Shown here: positions 32,116 through 41,364 of the stretch, one piece after another
How positions within the stretch are numbered: the stretch's first letter is position 1
How the letters are laid out: every line of letters begins with the position of its first letter
Assembly: GCF_000308615.1 (NCBI RefSeq)
Contig: NZ_BAGB01000015.1
Span: 1-41,527, forward strand
Length of the DNA: 41,527 nt
Origin: Nocardia jiangxiensis NBRC 101359
Lineage (GTDB): Bacteria > Actinomycetota > Actinomycetes > Mycobacteriales > Mycobacteriaceae
Reading direction: 5' to 3'
The notes under the pieces: generated by a model
Databases searched by the model: none
What the model saw: the letters and a program-made list of their open reading frames with translations, nothing else
What the model was told of the DNA's origin: nothing
Position numbers and translations under genes: made by a program

Positions 32116-32149
32116 CTGCGCCGCAGGGCCATTCGGTCCTGCGGCGCAG
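32116..32149 (+). terminator. Terminator after the lipoprotein gene
   Basis: Fifteen-base arms (32116-32130 and 32135-32149) pair with a single G-T wobble around an ATTC loop, followed by TTCTGCTC. It lies 29 bases after the stop. Confidence 0.8.
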
Positions 32150-32304
32150 TTCTGCTCGCAGTAGCCGGTTGCGTCATATCTGTCCGGACACAGCAGGCTG
32201 CCTGCCCGGCGAAGATGGGCCGTGGCATCGTGGAGTAGACCTGCGTCACCTGCGGCGATCCGATGCCGTGTCGAGTTGTCGGTGCCACCTGGTTGGATGG
32301 TTGG

Positions 32305-35151
32305 ATGCTGCACGGATTGTGGACACCCGGGTCGGGGCTGGTGCTGTGGCGCCATCCCGAGGCCGATGCGGTGTCCGCGATCGACATGGTGACTCTGCCC
32401 GATCCGCTGGGCGGGGTGGTGCAGGCGGCGCGGTTCCGGCATCGGGCTCAGGTCCTGGTCACGGGGGCAGAAGGGCCGCAGGAGTCGGAGGTGCGCGGGC
32501 ATGCGCTCGCACCGCCGATGGCCGCGCAGGTGTTGTTGCAGCGGTTGCCGCCCGCCGTTGTGGCGGGTGATCTGCGGTTTCTCGCGCACGTGACGCATGG
32601 TGTCGAACGTTGGGTGCGAGCGGGTCGGATCGTGCCGGAGGTCCGTCGCGACGACGGTGAGTGGTGGGTGCGGTGGCGGTTGGTCGGCGGGCAGCGGCAG
32701 CGAGCCTGGCTGGCCGAGCTGGCCGCGGCGATGCCGCCCGCGCTGCGGGTGGCCGGACGTCCGGCGGCGTTGCTGGAGGACCTCGTCGCCGAGCTGACCG
32801 ATCCGATCGCCCGGATGCACCTGGACGTCGCGGCCATCGGCTCGCATCGACACCCCGCCCATCCACTGCTGACCGCGCTGATCGCCGATACCCCGCTCGA
32901 TTCCGGCTCACACCGGGTGGCCGATGCGCTCGACCAGTGGCGAACCAGCCTGACCACCGGCGAACCGGAACTGGTGCTGCGCCTGCTCGAACCGGACGAT
33001 GATCCGCAGCAGGACACGGCAACCGTCGACGCGCTGTGGCGGCTCGAGGTCTGCCTCCGCATGGAAGGTGAAGCGCCGCAGCCTGTTCCGATCCTCGGCG
33101 ATCCCGCGCTGGTGCGGATCGCGGGTGACCGGGTGACCGCGGCGATCCAGGCGTATCCGATGTTGCGGGAGTTGCCGCGCGATCCGCGCGGGATGGATTT
33201 CCTGCTGCCGACCGCGGTCGTGCAGGACCTCGTCGCCCACGGCGCGCACGAATTGCGTTCCGCGGGAGTGCATCTGCTGTTGCCGCGGGCCTGGCGCATC
33301 GCCGCCCCGAGTATGCGCCTGCGGGTGCAGAGCCCCGCGGCCACCGAGACCGAGGTCGGTCTGAGCGGATTGGTCGCCTACCGCTGGGAGTTGGCGCTCG
33401 GCGATATCGTGCTCACCCCGGGGGAGATGTCCCGGCTGGTGCAGTCGAAATCCGATCTGGTGCGGCTGCGCGGTCAGTGGGTGCAGGCCGACCATCGGAT
33501 GCTCGCCGCGGCGGCGATGTACCTGGACGGCCGCACCGATGAACAGGTCGGATCGCTCACCGCGCTGCTGGCCGAGATCGCTGCCTCCGAGGTCCGCAAC
33601 GTGCCGATCGAGGACGTCACGGCGAACGGCTGGGTGGCCGAACTGTTCGAGGCGACTCGCTCGGCGGATCCGGTCGAGCCGCCCTCGGGGCTGAAGGCGC
33701 AGCTGCGGCCGTATCAGCTGCGCGGCCTGTCCTGGCTGGCGACGATGAATCGGCTCGGCTGCGGCGCCATCCTCGCCGACGATATGGGCCTGGGCAAGAC
33801 GGTGCAGGTCCTGGCCCTACTGGTGCACGAAAGGGAAAGCGCGGCAGCGGATTCCGAGCCGGGGCCGACACTGCTGGTATGCCCGATGTCGGTGGTCGGC
33901 AACTGGCAGCGCGAGACCGAGCGCTTCGCCCCGGGCCTGCGGGTTCTGGTGCACCACGGCACGGCGCGCCGTTCGGGTGCCGAACTCGGTGCCGCCGTGG
34001 CGGATTCGGATCTGGTGATCACCACCTACGCGTTGCTCGCCCGCGATTTCGAGGAGTTGAAGCGGCAGCCCTGGCGGCGGATCACCCTGGACGAGGCGCA
34101 GCACATCAAGAACGCCAACACTCGGCAGGCGCGGGCCGCGCGAGCGCTGCCCGCCCCGCATCGCCTGGCGCTGACCGGAACTCCGGTGGAGAACCGGCTC
34201 GAGGAGTTGCGCTCGATTCTCGATTTCGCGGCGCCGGCCCTGCTGGGCAAGGCATCCCAGTTCCACGCGAGATTCGCGATCCCCATCGAGCGTGAGCGCG
34301 ACGAGAACGCGATCACCCGATTGCGCACGGTTACAGCGCCTTTCGTGCTGCGGCGCGTGAAGACGGATCCGGCCGTGATCTCCGATCTGCCCGAGAAGAT
34401 CGAGATGACGGTGCGCGCCAATCTGACCGTGGAACAGGCCGCCCTGTATCAGGCCGTGGTGGACGATATGGTGGCGAAACTGAAGGACGCACAGGGGATG
34501 TCGCGTCGGGGTGCGGTACTCGGCGCGCTGACCAGGCTCAAGCAGGTGTGCAATCACCCCGCCCATTTCCTGGGCGACGGATCGGGTGTGCTGCGCCGCG
34601 GCCGCCACCGGTCCGGCAAGCTGGGCCTGGTCGAGGACGTCCTGGAATCGGTGCTGGCCGACGGCGAGAAGGCATTGCTGTTCACCCAGTTTCGCGAATT
34701 CGGCGATCTGATCGGACCGTATCTGGACGAGCGGTTCGGCACGCAGATCCCGTTCCTGCACGGCGGGGTGTCCAAGAAGCGACGCGATACGATGGTGGAG
34801 CGGTTCCAGGGCGCGGACGGTCCGCCGCTGATGTTGTTGTCGCTCAAGGCCGGTGGTACCGGGCTCAATCTCACTGCCGCCAATCATGTTGTACATCTGG
34901 ACCGTTGGTGGAATCCGGCGGTGGAGAACCAGGCCACCGATCGGGCGTTTCGGATCGGTCAGCGGCGCGATGTGCAGGTGCGCAAGTTGGTCTGCGTCGA
35001 CACCATCGAGGAACGCATCGACGATATGATCAGCGGCAAGCGGGAATTGGCGAATCTGACCGTCGGCGCGGGCGAGAACTGGATCACCGAACTGAGCACC
35101 GAGGAGATCGGCGCGCTGTTCGCCCTGGGTTCCGAGGCGGTCGGCGAATGA
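32305..35151 (+). CDS. SNF2-family DEAD/DEAH helicase, HelZ-like
   Basis: A 948-residue SWI2/SNF2 ATPase. The N-terminal ~460 residues form the bacterial SNF2 accessory region (SNF2_assoc). The helicase core has RPYQLRGLSWLATM, Walker A DDMGLGKT (493-499), Walker B box LDEAQHIKN (596-599), LTGTPVENRLEELRSILDF, and in the second lobe LLFTQFREF, LSLKAGGTGLNLTAANHVVHLDRWWNP and RAFRIGQRRDVQV. It uses ATP to move along or remodel DNA or RNA; the target is unknown. An ATG at 32263 would add 14 residues; MLHGLW at 32305 resembles the usual N-terminus. The SWIM gene follows 28 bases later, as Rv2102 follows helZ. Confidence 0.92.
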   Translation: MLHGLWTPGSGLVLWRHPEADAVSAIDMVTLPDPLGGVVQAARFRHRAQVLVTGAEGPQESEVRGHALAPPMAAQVLLQRLPPAVVAGDLRFLAHVTHGVERWVRAGRIVPEVRRDDGEWWVRWRLVGGQRQRAWLAELAAAMPPALRVAGRPAALLEDLVAELTDPIARMHLDVAAIGSHRHPAHPLLTALIADTPLDSGSHRVADALDQWRTSLTTGEPELVLRLLEPDDDPQQDTATVDALWRLEVCLRMEGEAPQPVPILGDPALVRIAGDRVTAAIQAYPMLRELPRDPRGMDFLLPTAVVQDLVAHGAHELRSAGVHLLLPRAWRIAAPSMRLRVQSPAATETEVGLSGLVAYRWELALGDIVLTPGEMSRLVQSKSDLVRLRGQWVQADHRMLAAAAMYLDGRTDEQVGSLTALLAEIAASEVRNVPIEDVTANGWVAELFEATRSADPVEPPSGLKAQLRPYQLRGLSWLATMNRLGCGAILADDMGLGKTVQVLALLVHERESAAADSEPGPTLLVCPMSVVGNWQRETERFAPGLRVLVHHGTARRSGAELGAAVADSDLVITTYALLARDFEELKRQPWRRITLDEAQHIKNANTRQARAARALPAPHRLALTGTPVENRLEELRSILDFAAPALLGKASQFHARFAIPIERERDENAITRLRTVTAPFVLRRVKTDPAVISDLPEKIEMTVRANLTVEQAALYQAVVDDMVAKLKDAQGMSRRGAVLGALTRLKQVCNHPAHFLGDGSGVLRRGRHRSGKLGLVEDVLESVLADGEKALLFTQFREFGDLIGPYLDERFGTQIPFLHGGVSKKRRDTMVERFQGADGPPLMLLSLKAGGTGLNLTAANHVVHLDRWWNPAVENQATDRAFRIGQRRDVQVRKLVCVDTIEERIDDMISGKRELANLTVGAGENWITELSTEEIGALFALGSEAVGE

Positions 35152-35179
35152 GCTGCCACGTCGCGGGGGAGGTGCGGGG

Positions 35180-35947
35180 ATGAGTCCGTTCATCGACTAC
35201 GACCGATACGGCAAACGCCGACCGGTGCGCGGAGGAGTCGAATCACGCAGCCGCAGAGGTTCGTTCGCGCGCACCTGGTGGGGGAGGTCGTTCATCGAGG
35301 CGGTCGAGCAGGTCGCCGATGCCGGACGGCTGACTCGCGGGCGCACCTACGCGCGAGCCGGTCAGGTGGTGAACTACCACATCGAACCCGGTGCGGTGGC
35401 CGCGGAGGTGCAGGGCAGTCAGCCGCGCCCGTTCTCCGCCGCGCTGACCCTGCGCACGCTGCGCGACGAACGTCTCGACGAGTTGATCGATCTGGTCCGC
35501 GCCACTCCCGGCATGCTCGCCCAGTTGGCCTCGGGTGCACTGCCGAAGGCACTCGGTCCCCTGTTACTGCCCGCCACCGCCGCCGAACTGGACTTCGCCT
35601 GCAGCTGCCCGGACGACGGCTGGCCCTGTAAACATGTGGCCGCGGTCTGCTACATCATCGCCGAACGCCTGGACGAGGAACCGTCGGTCATGCTCACGTT
35701 GCGCGGCCTGGACTTGGACACCCTGATCGGCGGCGTTCAGAATGACAGCGGCCCAACGGTTTCCGACGACCTCTACGGCGAGAACCTCACCCTCCCGAGT
35801 CTCCCCGAACCCGAATTCCACCCCGTCGTGGACGATTTGGACCCGATTCCGCTCCGCCAGGCCCTGCGCATGACCGCCGAGGACGAACAGACCGCCGAAT
35901 CGGGCCTGCGCGACCTCGACACCCTCTACGGCACCTTGGACCGTTGA
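35180..35947 (+). CDS. SWIM zinc-finger protein, partner of the SNF2 helicase
   Basis: A 255-residue protein with a basic start (GKRRPVRGGVESRSRRGSFARTWWGRSFIEAVEQ), the RTYARAGQVVNYHIEPGAVAAEVQGSQP segment common to this group, and a SWIM finger CSCPDDGWPCKHVAAVCY with Cys141, Cys143, Cys150 and His152 as zinc ligands. A helical and acidic C-terminus follows. SWIM proteins are linked to DNA binding and are often encoded beside SNF2 helicases; it may target the helicase to DNA. The genes are in the same direction and almost certainly cotranscribed. Confidence 0.9.
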   Translation: MSPFIDYDRYGKRRPVRGGVESRSRRGSFARTWWGRSFIEAVEQVADAGRLTRGRTYARAGQVVNYHIEPGAVAAEVQGSQPRPFSAALTLRTLRDERLDELIDLVRATPGMLAQLASGALPKALGPLLLPATAAELDFACSCPDDGWPCKHVAAVCYIIAERLDEEPSVMLTLRGLDLDTLIGGVQNDSGPTVSDDLYGENLTLPSLPEPEFHPVVDDLDPIPLRQALRMTAEDEQTAESGLRDLDTLYGTLDR

Positions 35948-36012
35948 CCTGGTCACGCCCGGTCCCGCCGCGGGAATGTCCGTGTTCTCCGGCGGGGAAC
36001 TAGGCTGGAAAC

Positions 36013-36780
36013 ATGTCCGATGCCGAGCCGGTCGACGATCTCGGGACACCGGTGCCGATCGCCCGCCCGGTGGGCCGGGTCGTATCGCTGGTCCCGTCGC
36101 TGACCGAAGCGATCGCCCTGAGCTGTCCGGGAATGCTCGTGGCGGCCACCGACTGGTGCACGCATCCCCGGGAACTGGCGGTGGAGCGGGTGCGGGGGAC
36201 CAAGAATCCGCATGTGCGGCGGATCGCCGAGCTGGCGCCGGATCTGGTGATCTGCAATCAGGAGGAGAATCGCCGTATCGACGTGGACCGGCTGCGCGAT
36301 GCGGGAATCACGGTGTGGGTCACCAGGATTCGCACGGTCGACGAGGCATTCGAGTCGATGGGCCGCCTCTTCACCGCGGCGCTCGGCGTCGAACGCCCGG
36401 ACTGGCTGTCCGAAGCCGAATCCGCTTGGGCCGCACCGCCGCCGGAGCCCGCGCGCAACGCCGTGATCCCGATCTGGCGTGACCCGTGGATGGTGGTGGG
36501 CCGCGACACCTTCACCGGCGATCTGGCGCACCGCCTCGGCTTGCGGCTGGTGCACGCCGACCGCCCCGACCGCTATCCGAAGGTGTCCACCACCGAACTG
36601 CTGTCCGGCGTGGACCTCGCCGTACTCCCCGACGAACCCTACGTCTTCACCGAAACCGACGGCCCCGAAGCCTTCCCGGACATCCCGGTAGCCCTGGTCT
36701 CCGGCCGCGACCTCACCTGGTACGGCCCTTCCCTGGTCAGCGCGCGAGCGCGCCTGTCCGACCAACTGACCCGAGCCTGA
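36013..36780 (+). CDS. Helical-backbone metal receptor (BtuF/cobalamin-binding-like), no signal peptide
   Basis: A 255-residue protein of the class III periplasmic binding fold (helical backbone metal receptor): VVSLVPSLTEAIALSCPGMLVAATDWCTHP, KNPHVRRIAELAPDLVICNQEENRR, AFESMGRLFTAALG, IPIWRDPWMVVGRDTFTGDLAHRLG and ADRPDRYPKVSTTELL are the family pattern for cobalamin- or iron-chelate-binding proteins. Unlike transport receptors it has no signal peptide or lipobox, and no permease is nearby, so it is probably cytosolic. It is convergent with icmF, a B12 enzyme, with a perfect terminator between. This suggests, without proof, a role in cobalamin handling. Confidence 0.85.
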   Translation: MSDAEPVDDLGTPVPIARPVGRVVSLVPSLTEAIALSCPGMLVAATDWCTHPRELAVERVRGTKNPHVRRIAELAPDLVICNQEENRRIDVDRLRDAGITVWVTRIRTVDEAFESMGRLFTAALGVERPDWLSEAESAWAAPPPEPARNAVIPIWRDPWMVVGRDTFTGDLAHRLGLRLVHADRPDRYPKVSTTELLSGVDLAVLPDEPYVFTETDGPEAFPDIPVALVSGRDLTWYGPSLVSARARLSDQLTRA

Positions 36781-36781
36781 G

Positions 36782-36812
36782 CGGCATGCATGCACGGTGT
36801 GCATGCATGCCG
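36782..36812. terminator. Bidirectional terminator between the receptor-like gene and icmF
   Basis: A perfect 14-base stem (36782-36795 with 36799-36812) around a GGT loop, carrying internal GCATGCATGC symmetry. It fills the gap between the two convergent stops. Confidence 0.8.
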
Positions 36813-36818
36813 GACGAC

Positions 36819-39800
36819 CTAGACGTTGCGGCGGTACTGCCCGCCGACGGTGAAGAAGGCGTCGGTGATCTGCTGGAGGGTGCAGACGCGGGCGGCGTCC
36901 ATGAGGACCTCGAAGACGTTCTCGTCGGTGCGGGCGGCGGCGTCGAGGCGGGCCAGGGCGTCGTGGGCGGCATCGCGGTGGTCGGTCTGGTACTCGCGGG
37001 TGCGGTGCAGCTGGGACTGCTTCTCCGCCTCGGTGCCGCGCGCCAGTTCGAGTTCGCGATGCTCCTCGCCGTGCGGGTTGCGGAACGTGTTCACCCCGAT
37101 GATCGGCAGCGAACCGTCGTGTTTGCGCTGCTCGTACAGCATGGACTCGTCCTGGATGCGACCGCGCTGGTAGCCGGTCTCCATCGCGCCCAGGACGCCG
37201 CCGCGTTCGGAGATGCGCTCGAACTCCTGCAGCACCGCCTCCTCGACCAGATCGGTCAGCTCGTCGATGATGAAACTGCCCTGCAGCGGGTTCTCGTTCA
37301 TCGACAGGCCCCACTCCCGGTTGATGATCAACTGGATGGCCAGGGCGCGGCGCACCGAATCCTCGGTCGGCGTGGTGACCGCCTCGTCGTAGGCGTTGGT
37401 GTGCAGGCTGTTGCAGTTGTCGTAGAGCGCGATCAGCGCCTGCAGCGTGGTGCGAATGTCGTTGAAGCTCATCTCCTGTGCGTGCAGCGACCGTCCGGAG
37501 GTCTGCACGTGGTACTTGAGCTTCTGCGAGCGTTCGTTCGCGCCGTACTTGTCACGCATGGTGACCGCCCAGATCCGCCGCGCCACCCGGCCGATCACCG
37601 AATACTCCGGATCCATGCCGTTGGAGAAGAAGAAGGACAGGTTCGGCGCGAAGTCGTCGATGTCCATGCCGCGCGCGAGATACGCCTCGACATAGGTGAA
37701 TCCGTTGGACAGCGTGAAGGCCAGCTGACTGATCGGATTCGCACCGGCCTCGGCGATGTGGTACCCGGAGATCGAGACCGAGTAGAAGTTGCGAACATCG
37801 TTGCGCACGAACCATTCCTGGATGTCGGCCATCATGCGCAGGCTGAACTCGGTGGAGAAGATGCAGGTGTTCTGGCCCTGATCCTCCTTGAGGATGTCGG
37901 CCTGCACGGTGCCGCGTACGGTGGCCAGGGTCCGGGCCCGGATGTCCGCGGTCTCCTGCGCGTCGGGTGCGCGGCCCTCGGCTGCGGAGAAGCGTTCCAG
38001 CGCTTGATCGATCGCGGTGTTCAGGAAGAACGCGAGAATGGTCGGTGCGGGCCCGTTGATGGTCATCGACACCGAGGTCGTCGGCGCGGTGAGATCGAAG
38101 CCGTCGTAGAGCGCCTTCATATCGTCCAGCGTCGCGATGGAAACCCCAGAGGTGCCGACCTTTCCGTAGATGTCGGGCCGTTCGGCCGGGTCGTGGCCGT
38201 AGAGGGTCACCGAATCGAAGGCCGTGGACAGGCGTTTGGCATCGGAATGTTCCGAGAGCACCTTGAATCGGCGGTTGGTCCGGAACGGATCGCCCTCACC
38301 GGCGAACATACGCGCGGGATCCTCGTTGTCCCGCTTGAACGGGAACACCCCGGCGGTGAACGGGAAGCGGCCGGGCAGATTCTCCGAACGCAGGAATCGC
38401 AGCAGCTCACCGTGATCGGTGAACCGCGGCAGCGCGACACGGGGAATCGAACTGCCGGACAACGACTTCCGTCGCAGTGTGGTGCGCAGCTCACGATCGC
38501 GGATGTGCACGACCTGTTCCTCGCCGCGGTACGACTCGGCCAGCGCGGGCCAATTCTTCAGCAGCGCAGCGCTATCGGAGTGCAGCTCGGCGCGGGCGGA
38601 CTCCAGCAGGGTGAGCACAGCGGACTCGCCGTCGCTCGTCCCGGCGTTCCCGACCAGTCCCGAAATCTCCTCGAGTACCTGCTCGAATCGCTGAACACGT
38701 TGCGCGGCAACGATCTGCGCCGCGGTGTCGGCGTGGTACGAGCGGACCGTGTCGGCGATCTCGGCCAGATACCGCACTCGCGCGGGCGGGATGATCTGCG
38801 CGAAACGAGTCGAGGCGCGGGTGTCCACGCGCGGCAGCACGCCTTCGGCGAGCGGTAGTCCCGACTCGGCCAGGCGCGCGGCCAGATGCTGGTACAGCGC
38901 GGTGACGCCGTCGTCGTTGAAGGTGGCCGCACTGGTACCGAAGACCGGCATATCGTCCGGCGTGCTGGTGAACGCCTCCCGGTTGCGGATCAGCTGCCGC
39001 GACACGTCCCGCAGCGCATCGGCCGCACCGCGACGCTCGAACTTGTTGATGGCCACCACATCCGCGAAATCGAGCATGTCGATCTTCTCCAGCTGTGAGG
39101 CCGCGCCGAATTCCGGCGTCATCACGTACAGCGAGAGGTCGACGTGATCGATCACGGCCGCATCGCCCTGGCCGATGCCCGGCGTCTCCAGGATGACCAG
39201 GTCGTATCCGGCCGCCTTGCAGGCCAGGATCATGGCGTCGGTGTTGACCGGCAGTTCGTGCGCGCCGCGGGTGGCCAGCGAACGGAAGTAGATGTGATCG
39301 CCGTCCAGCGAGTTCATCCGGATCCGGTCGCCGAGCAGGGCGCCGCCGCCGCGCCGGCGGGTCGGGTCCACGGCCAGGATCGCCACTCGGAGCTTGTCCT
39401 GCTGATCCGAGCGCAGCCGCCGCACGAGTTCGTCGGTGAGCGAGGACTTGCCGGATCCGCCGGTGCCGGTGATGCCCAGTACCGGAACGTTCCGGCCGAC
39501 TGCCGCGGCTCGCAGCGCCGCGAGGTCGGCCTCGGGCAGCGCGTCCTGCTGCAGGCAGGTGATGGTGCGTGCGAGCGCCTTGCGCTCACCGGCCAGGACG
39601 GCCTCGATGTCGGCGGGTTCGAGGGACAGATCCACATCGCAGTCGTGCACGAGTTCGTTGATCATGCCCGGCAGGCCGAGTCGCTGTCCGTCCTCGGGGG
39701 AGAAGATCCGCACCCCGGCCTCGGCGAGGCGGTTGATCTCCTGATCCACGATGACGCCGCCGCCACCGCCGAAGATCCGCACGTGCCCGGCGCCCGCCTC

Positions 39801-40058
39801 GCGCAGCGCGGTGGCGAGGTATTCGAAGTATTCGACGTGTCCGCCCTGGTACGAGCTGATCGCGACGCCCTGCGCATCCTCGGTGAGCACCGCGTCGACC
39901 ACCTCGCGCACGGCACGGTTGTGCCCCAGGTGGATGACTTCCGCGCCCTGCGACTGCAGGATCCGCCGCATGATATTTATCGCAGCGTCGTGCCCGTCGA
40001 ACAGGGCCGCGGAGGTCACGAAACGAACCGGATGTACCGGATTGTGCAGGTCGGCCAT
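36819..40058 (-). CDS. icmF: IcmF, fused isobutyryl-CoA mutase (B12 domain, G-protein chaperone, mutase)
   Basis: A 1079-residue fused enzyme that interconverts isobutyryl-CoA and n-butyryl-CoA with adenosylcobalamin. The N-terminal B12 domain has ALFDGHDAAINIM with axial His23 and SSYQGGHVEYF. The MeaB-like GTPase has P-loop GTGGSGKS (198-205), VDPTRRRGGGALLGDRIRMN, ETPGIGQGD and INKFERRG. The mutase part has TAGVFPFKRDNEDPARMFAGEG, SVSMTINGPAPTILAFFLN, YSVSISGYHIAEAGANP and FVEAYLARGMDIDDFAPNLSFFF. The ATG at 40058 has GGAGG upstream and gives the usual ~1080-residue length; no upstream in-frame ATG is well placed. Substrate preference (isobutyryl- or pivalyl-type) was not resolved. Confidence 0.93.
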   Translation of the reverse strand: MADLHNPVHPVRFVTSAALFDGHDAAINIMRRILQSQGAEVIHLGHNRAVREVVDAVLTEDAQGVAISSYQGGHVEYFEYLATALREAGAGHVRIFGGGGGVIVDQEINRLAEAGVRIFSPEDGQRLGLPGMINELVHDCDVDLSLEPADIEAVLAGERKALARTITCLQQDALPEADLAALRAAAVGRNVPVLGITGTGGSGKSSLTDELVRRLRSDQQDKLRVAILAVDPTRRRGGGALLGDRIRMNSLDGDHIYFRSLATRGAHELPVNTDAMILACKAAGYDLVILETPGIGQGDAAVIDHVDLSLYVMTPEFGAASQLEKIDMLDFADVVAINKFERRGAADALRDVSRQLIRNREAFTSTPDDMPVFGTSAATFNDDGVTALYQHLAARLAESGLPLAEGVLPRVDTRASTRFAQIIPPARVRYLAEIADTVRSYHADTAAQIVAAQRVQRFEQVLEEISGLVGNAGTSDGESAVLTLLESARAELHSDSAALLKNWPALAESYRGEEQVVHIRDRELRTTLRRKSLSGSSIPRVALPRFTDHGELLRFLRSENLPGRFPFTAGVFPFKRDNEDPARMFAGEGDPFRTNRRFKVLSEHSDAKRLSTAFDSVTLYGHDPAERPDIYGKVGTSGVSIATLDDMKALYDGFDLTAPTTSVSMTINGPAPTILAFFLNTAIDQALERFSAAEGRAPDAQETADIRARTLATVRGTVQADILKEDQGQNTCIFSTEFSLRMMADIQEWFVRNDVRNFYSVSISGYHIAEAGANPISQLAFTLSNGFTYVEAYLARGMDIDDFAPNLSFFFSNGMDPEYSVIGRVARRIWAVTMRDKYGANERSQKLKYHVQTSGRSLHAQEMSFNDIRTTLQALIALYDNCNSLHTNAYDEAVTTPTEDSVRRALAIQLIINREWGLSMNENPLQGSFIIDELTDLVEEAVLQEFERISERGGVLGAMETGYQRGRIQDESMLYEQRKHDGSLPIIGVNTFRNPHGEEHRELELARGTEAEKQSQLHRTREYQTDHRDAAHDALARLDAAARTDENVFEVLMDAARVCTLQQITDAFFTVGGQYRRNV

Positions 40059-40087
40059 GACATCCTCCATCAGAAGAGGCCCGTCGA

Positions 40088-40118
40088 ATAATTTGATGTC
40101 CCGATAGTAGGACGTCAA
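40088..40118 (-). promoter_or_regulatory. Possible icmF promoter
   Basis: On the minus strand TTGACG (40113-40118) and AATTAT (40088-40093) are 19 bases apart. The leader to the ATG at 40058 would be about 25 bases. The spacing is longer than optimal. Confidence 0.35.
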
Positions 40119-40192
40119 AGTAACTGTACTGTGGCGGGGGGCGCAACGCTAGTAGTTGGCCCGGCGGCAGGAACGGCCGGAAAGGACACAGT

Positions 40193-41275
40193 ATGAGCGA
40201 GCCCGAGGTTCTGATCGAGGTGCGTGACGGGCTCGGCCTGATCACGCTCAACCGGCCCAGGGCCATCAACGCGCTCAACCATCCGATGGCGCTGGTCATC
40301 CTCGACGCCCTGCGCGCCTGGGTGGATGACGAGCGGGTGCGGACCGTGGTGCTCACCGGTGCGGGCGAACGCGGATTGTGTGCGGGCGGCGATATCGTCG
40401 CCATCCACCGCGACGCGAAGAACGCCGTGGAGAACGGCGACACGGCAGGGGCCGATTCGCCCAGCGGGCGGTTCTGGCGGGACGAATACATCCTCAACGC
40501 GCTGATCGGCCGGTATCCCAAGCCGTATGTGGCGATCATGGACGGCATCGTGATGGGCGGCGGCGTCGGCCTGTCCGGGCACGCCGGGCACCGCGTGGTG
40601 ACCGAACGTTCCCTGGTCGGCATGCCCGAGACCGGTATCGGATTCGTCCCGGACGTGGGCGGCACCCATCTGCTCTCACATGCGCCCGGCGAGATCGGCA
40701 CACACGTCGCGCTGACCACCGCGCGGATGAGCGCCGGGGATGCGATCGCCGCCGGATTCGCCGACTATTTCGTGCCCTCGGAACAGATTCCGGCGCTGCT
40801 CGATGCGTTGTGCACCGCCGAGGCCGATATCGCCATCGCCAAATTCGCTCAGCCCGCGCCGGTTTCGGTCTTCGTCGAGAATCGGGGCTGGATCGATTCC
40901 TGCTACGGTGCGGACACCGTCGAGGAGATCGTGTCCCGGTTGCAGAACGACGGACGCGCCGAGGCGGCCCGCGCCGCCGCCGATATCCTCGCGAAATCGC
41001 CTGTGGCGCTGAAGGTCACCTTGCGTGCGCTGCGCGAGGCCCGCGCGGACGCGAATCTCGAGCAGTCGTTGAACCGGGAGTACCGGGTGTCGATCGCCGC
41101 ATTGGGCACACACGACCTGGTGGAGGGGATCCGGGCGCAGGTCATCGACAAGGACCGCGATCCGCACTGGTCCCCGGCCACGCTCGCCGAGGTCACCGAT
41201 GCCGAGGTCGAGGCATATTTCCGCGAACTGGGTGCACACGAATTGGGTTCGGCCGCACCGCGCGACGAGCGCTGA
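40193..41275 (+). CDS. Enoyl-CoA hydratase/isomerase family, 3-hydroxyisobutyryl-CoA hydrolase-like
   Basis: A 360-residue crotonase-fold protein, longer than a standard enoyl-CoA hydratase. [32 protein letters not shown] (oxyanion strand, 60-72), [22 protein letters not shown] and the active-site loop [21 protein letters not shown], with Glu146 and Asp154, match the 3-hydroxyisobutyryl-CoA hydrolase (ECH_2) type. That enzyme frees 3-hydroxyisobutyrate from its CoA ester in valine breakdown. An AAAGGA site precedes the ATG. It is divergent from icmF and 89 bases from the next crotonase, the order of Rv1071c (echA9) and Rv1070c (echA8) in M. tuberculosis. Confidence 0.9.
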   Translation: MSEPEVLIEVRDGLGLITLNRPRAINALNHPMALVILDALRAWVDDERVRTVVLTGAGERGLCAGGDIVAIHRDAKNAVENGDTAGADSPSGRFWRDEYILNALIGRYPKPYVAIMDGIVMGGGVGLSGHAGHRVVTERSLVGMPETGIGFVPDVGGTHLLSHAPGEIGTHVALTTARMSAGDAIAAGFADYFVPSEQIPALLDALCTAEADIAIAKFAQPAPVSVFVENRGWIDSCYGADTVEEIVSRLQNDGRAEAARAAADILAKSPVALKVTLRALREARADANLEQSLNREYRVSIAALGTHDLVEGIRAQVIDKDRDPHWSPATLAEVTDAEVEAYFRELGAHELGSAAPRDER

Positions 41276-41364
41276 ACGCACCGAATGTCAACCATGCCGA
41301 GGCGATCGGGGACCACTCCGCTATGGTCACCGATGTCCGGACTCGATCGGGAGAGGAACACGAG

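Noticed and set aside
36486..38858. Open frame of 790 codons on the plus strand
   Set aside because: It lies antisense to icmF, which has full domain support; its Gly/Arg/Val-rich sequence shows no family.
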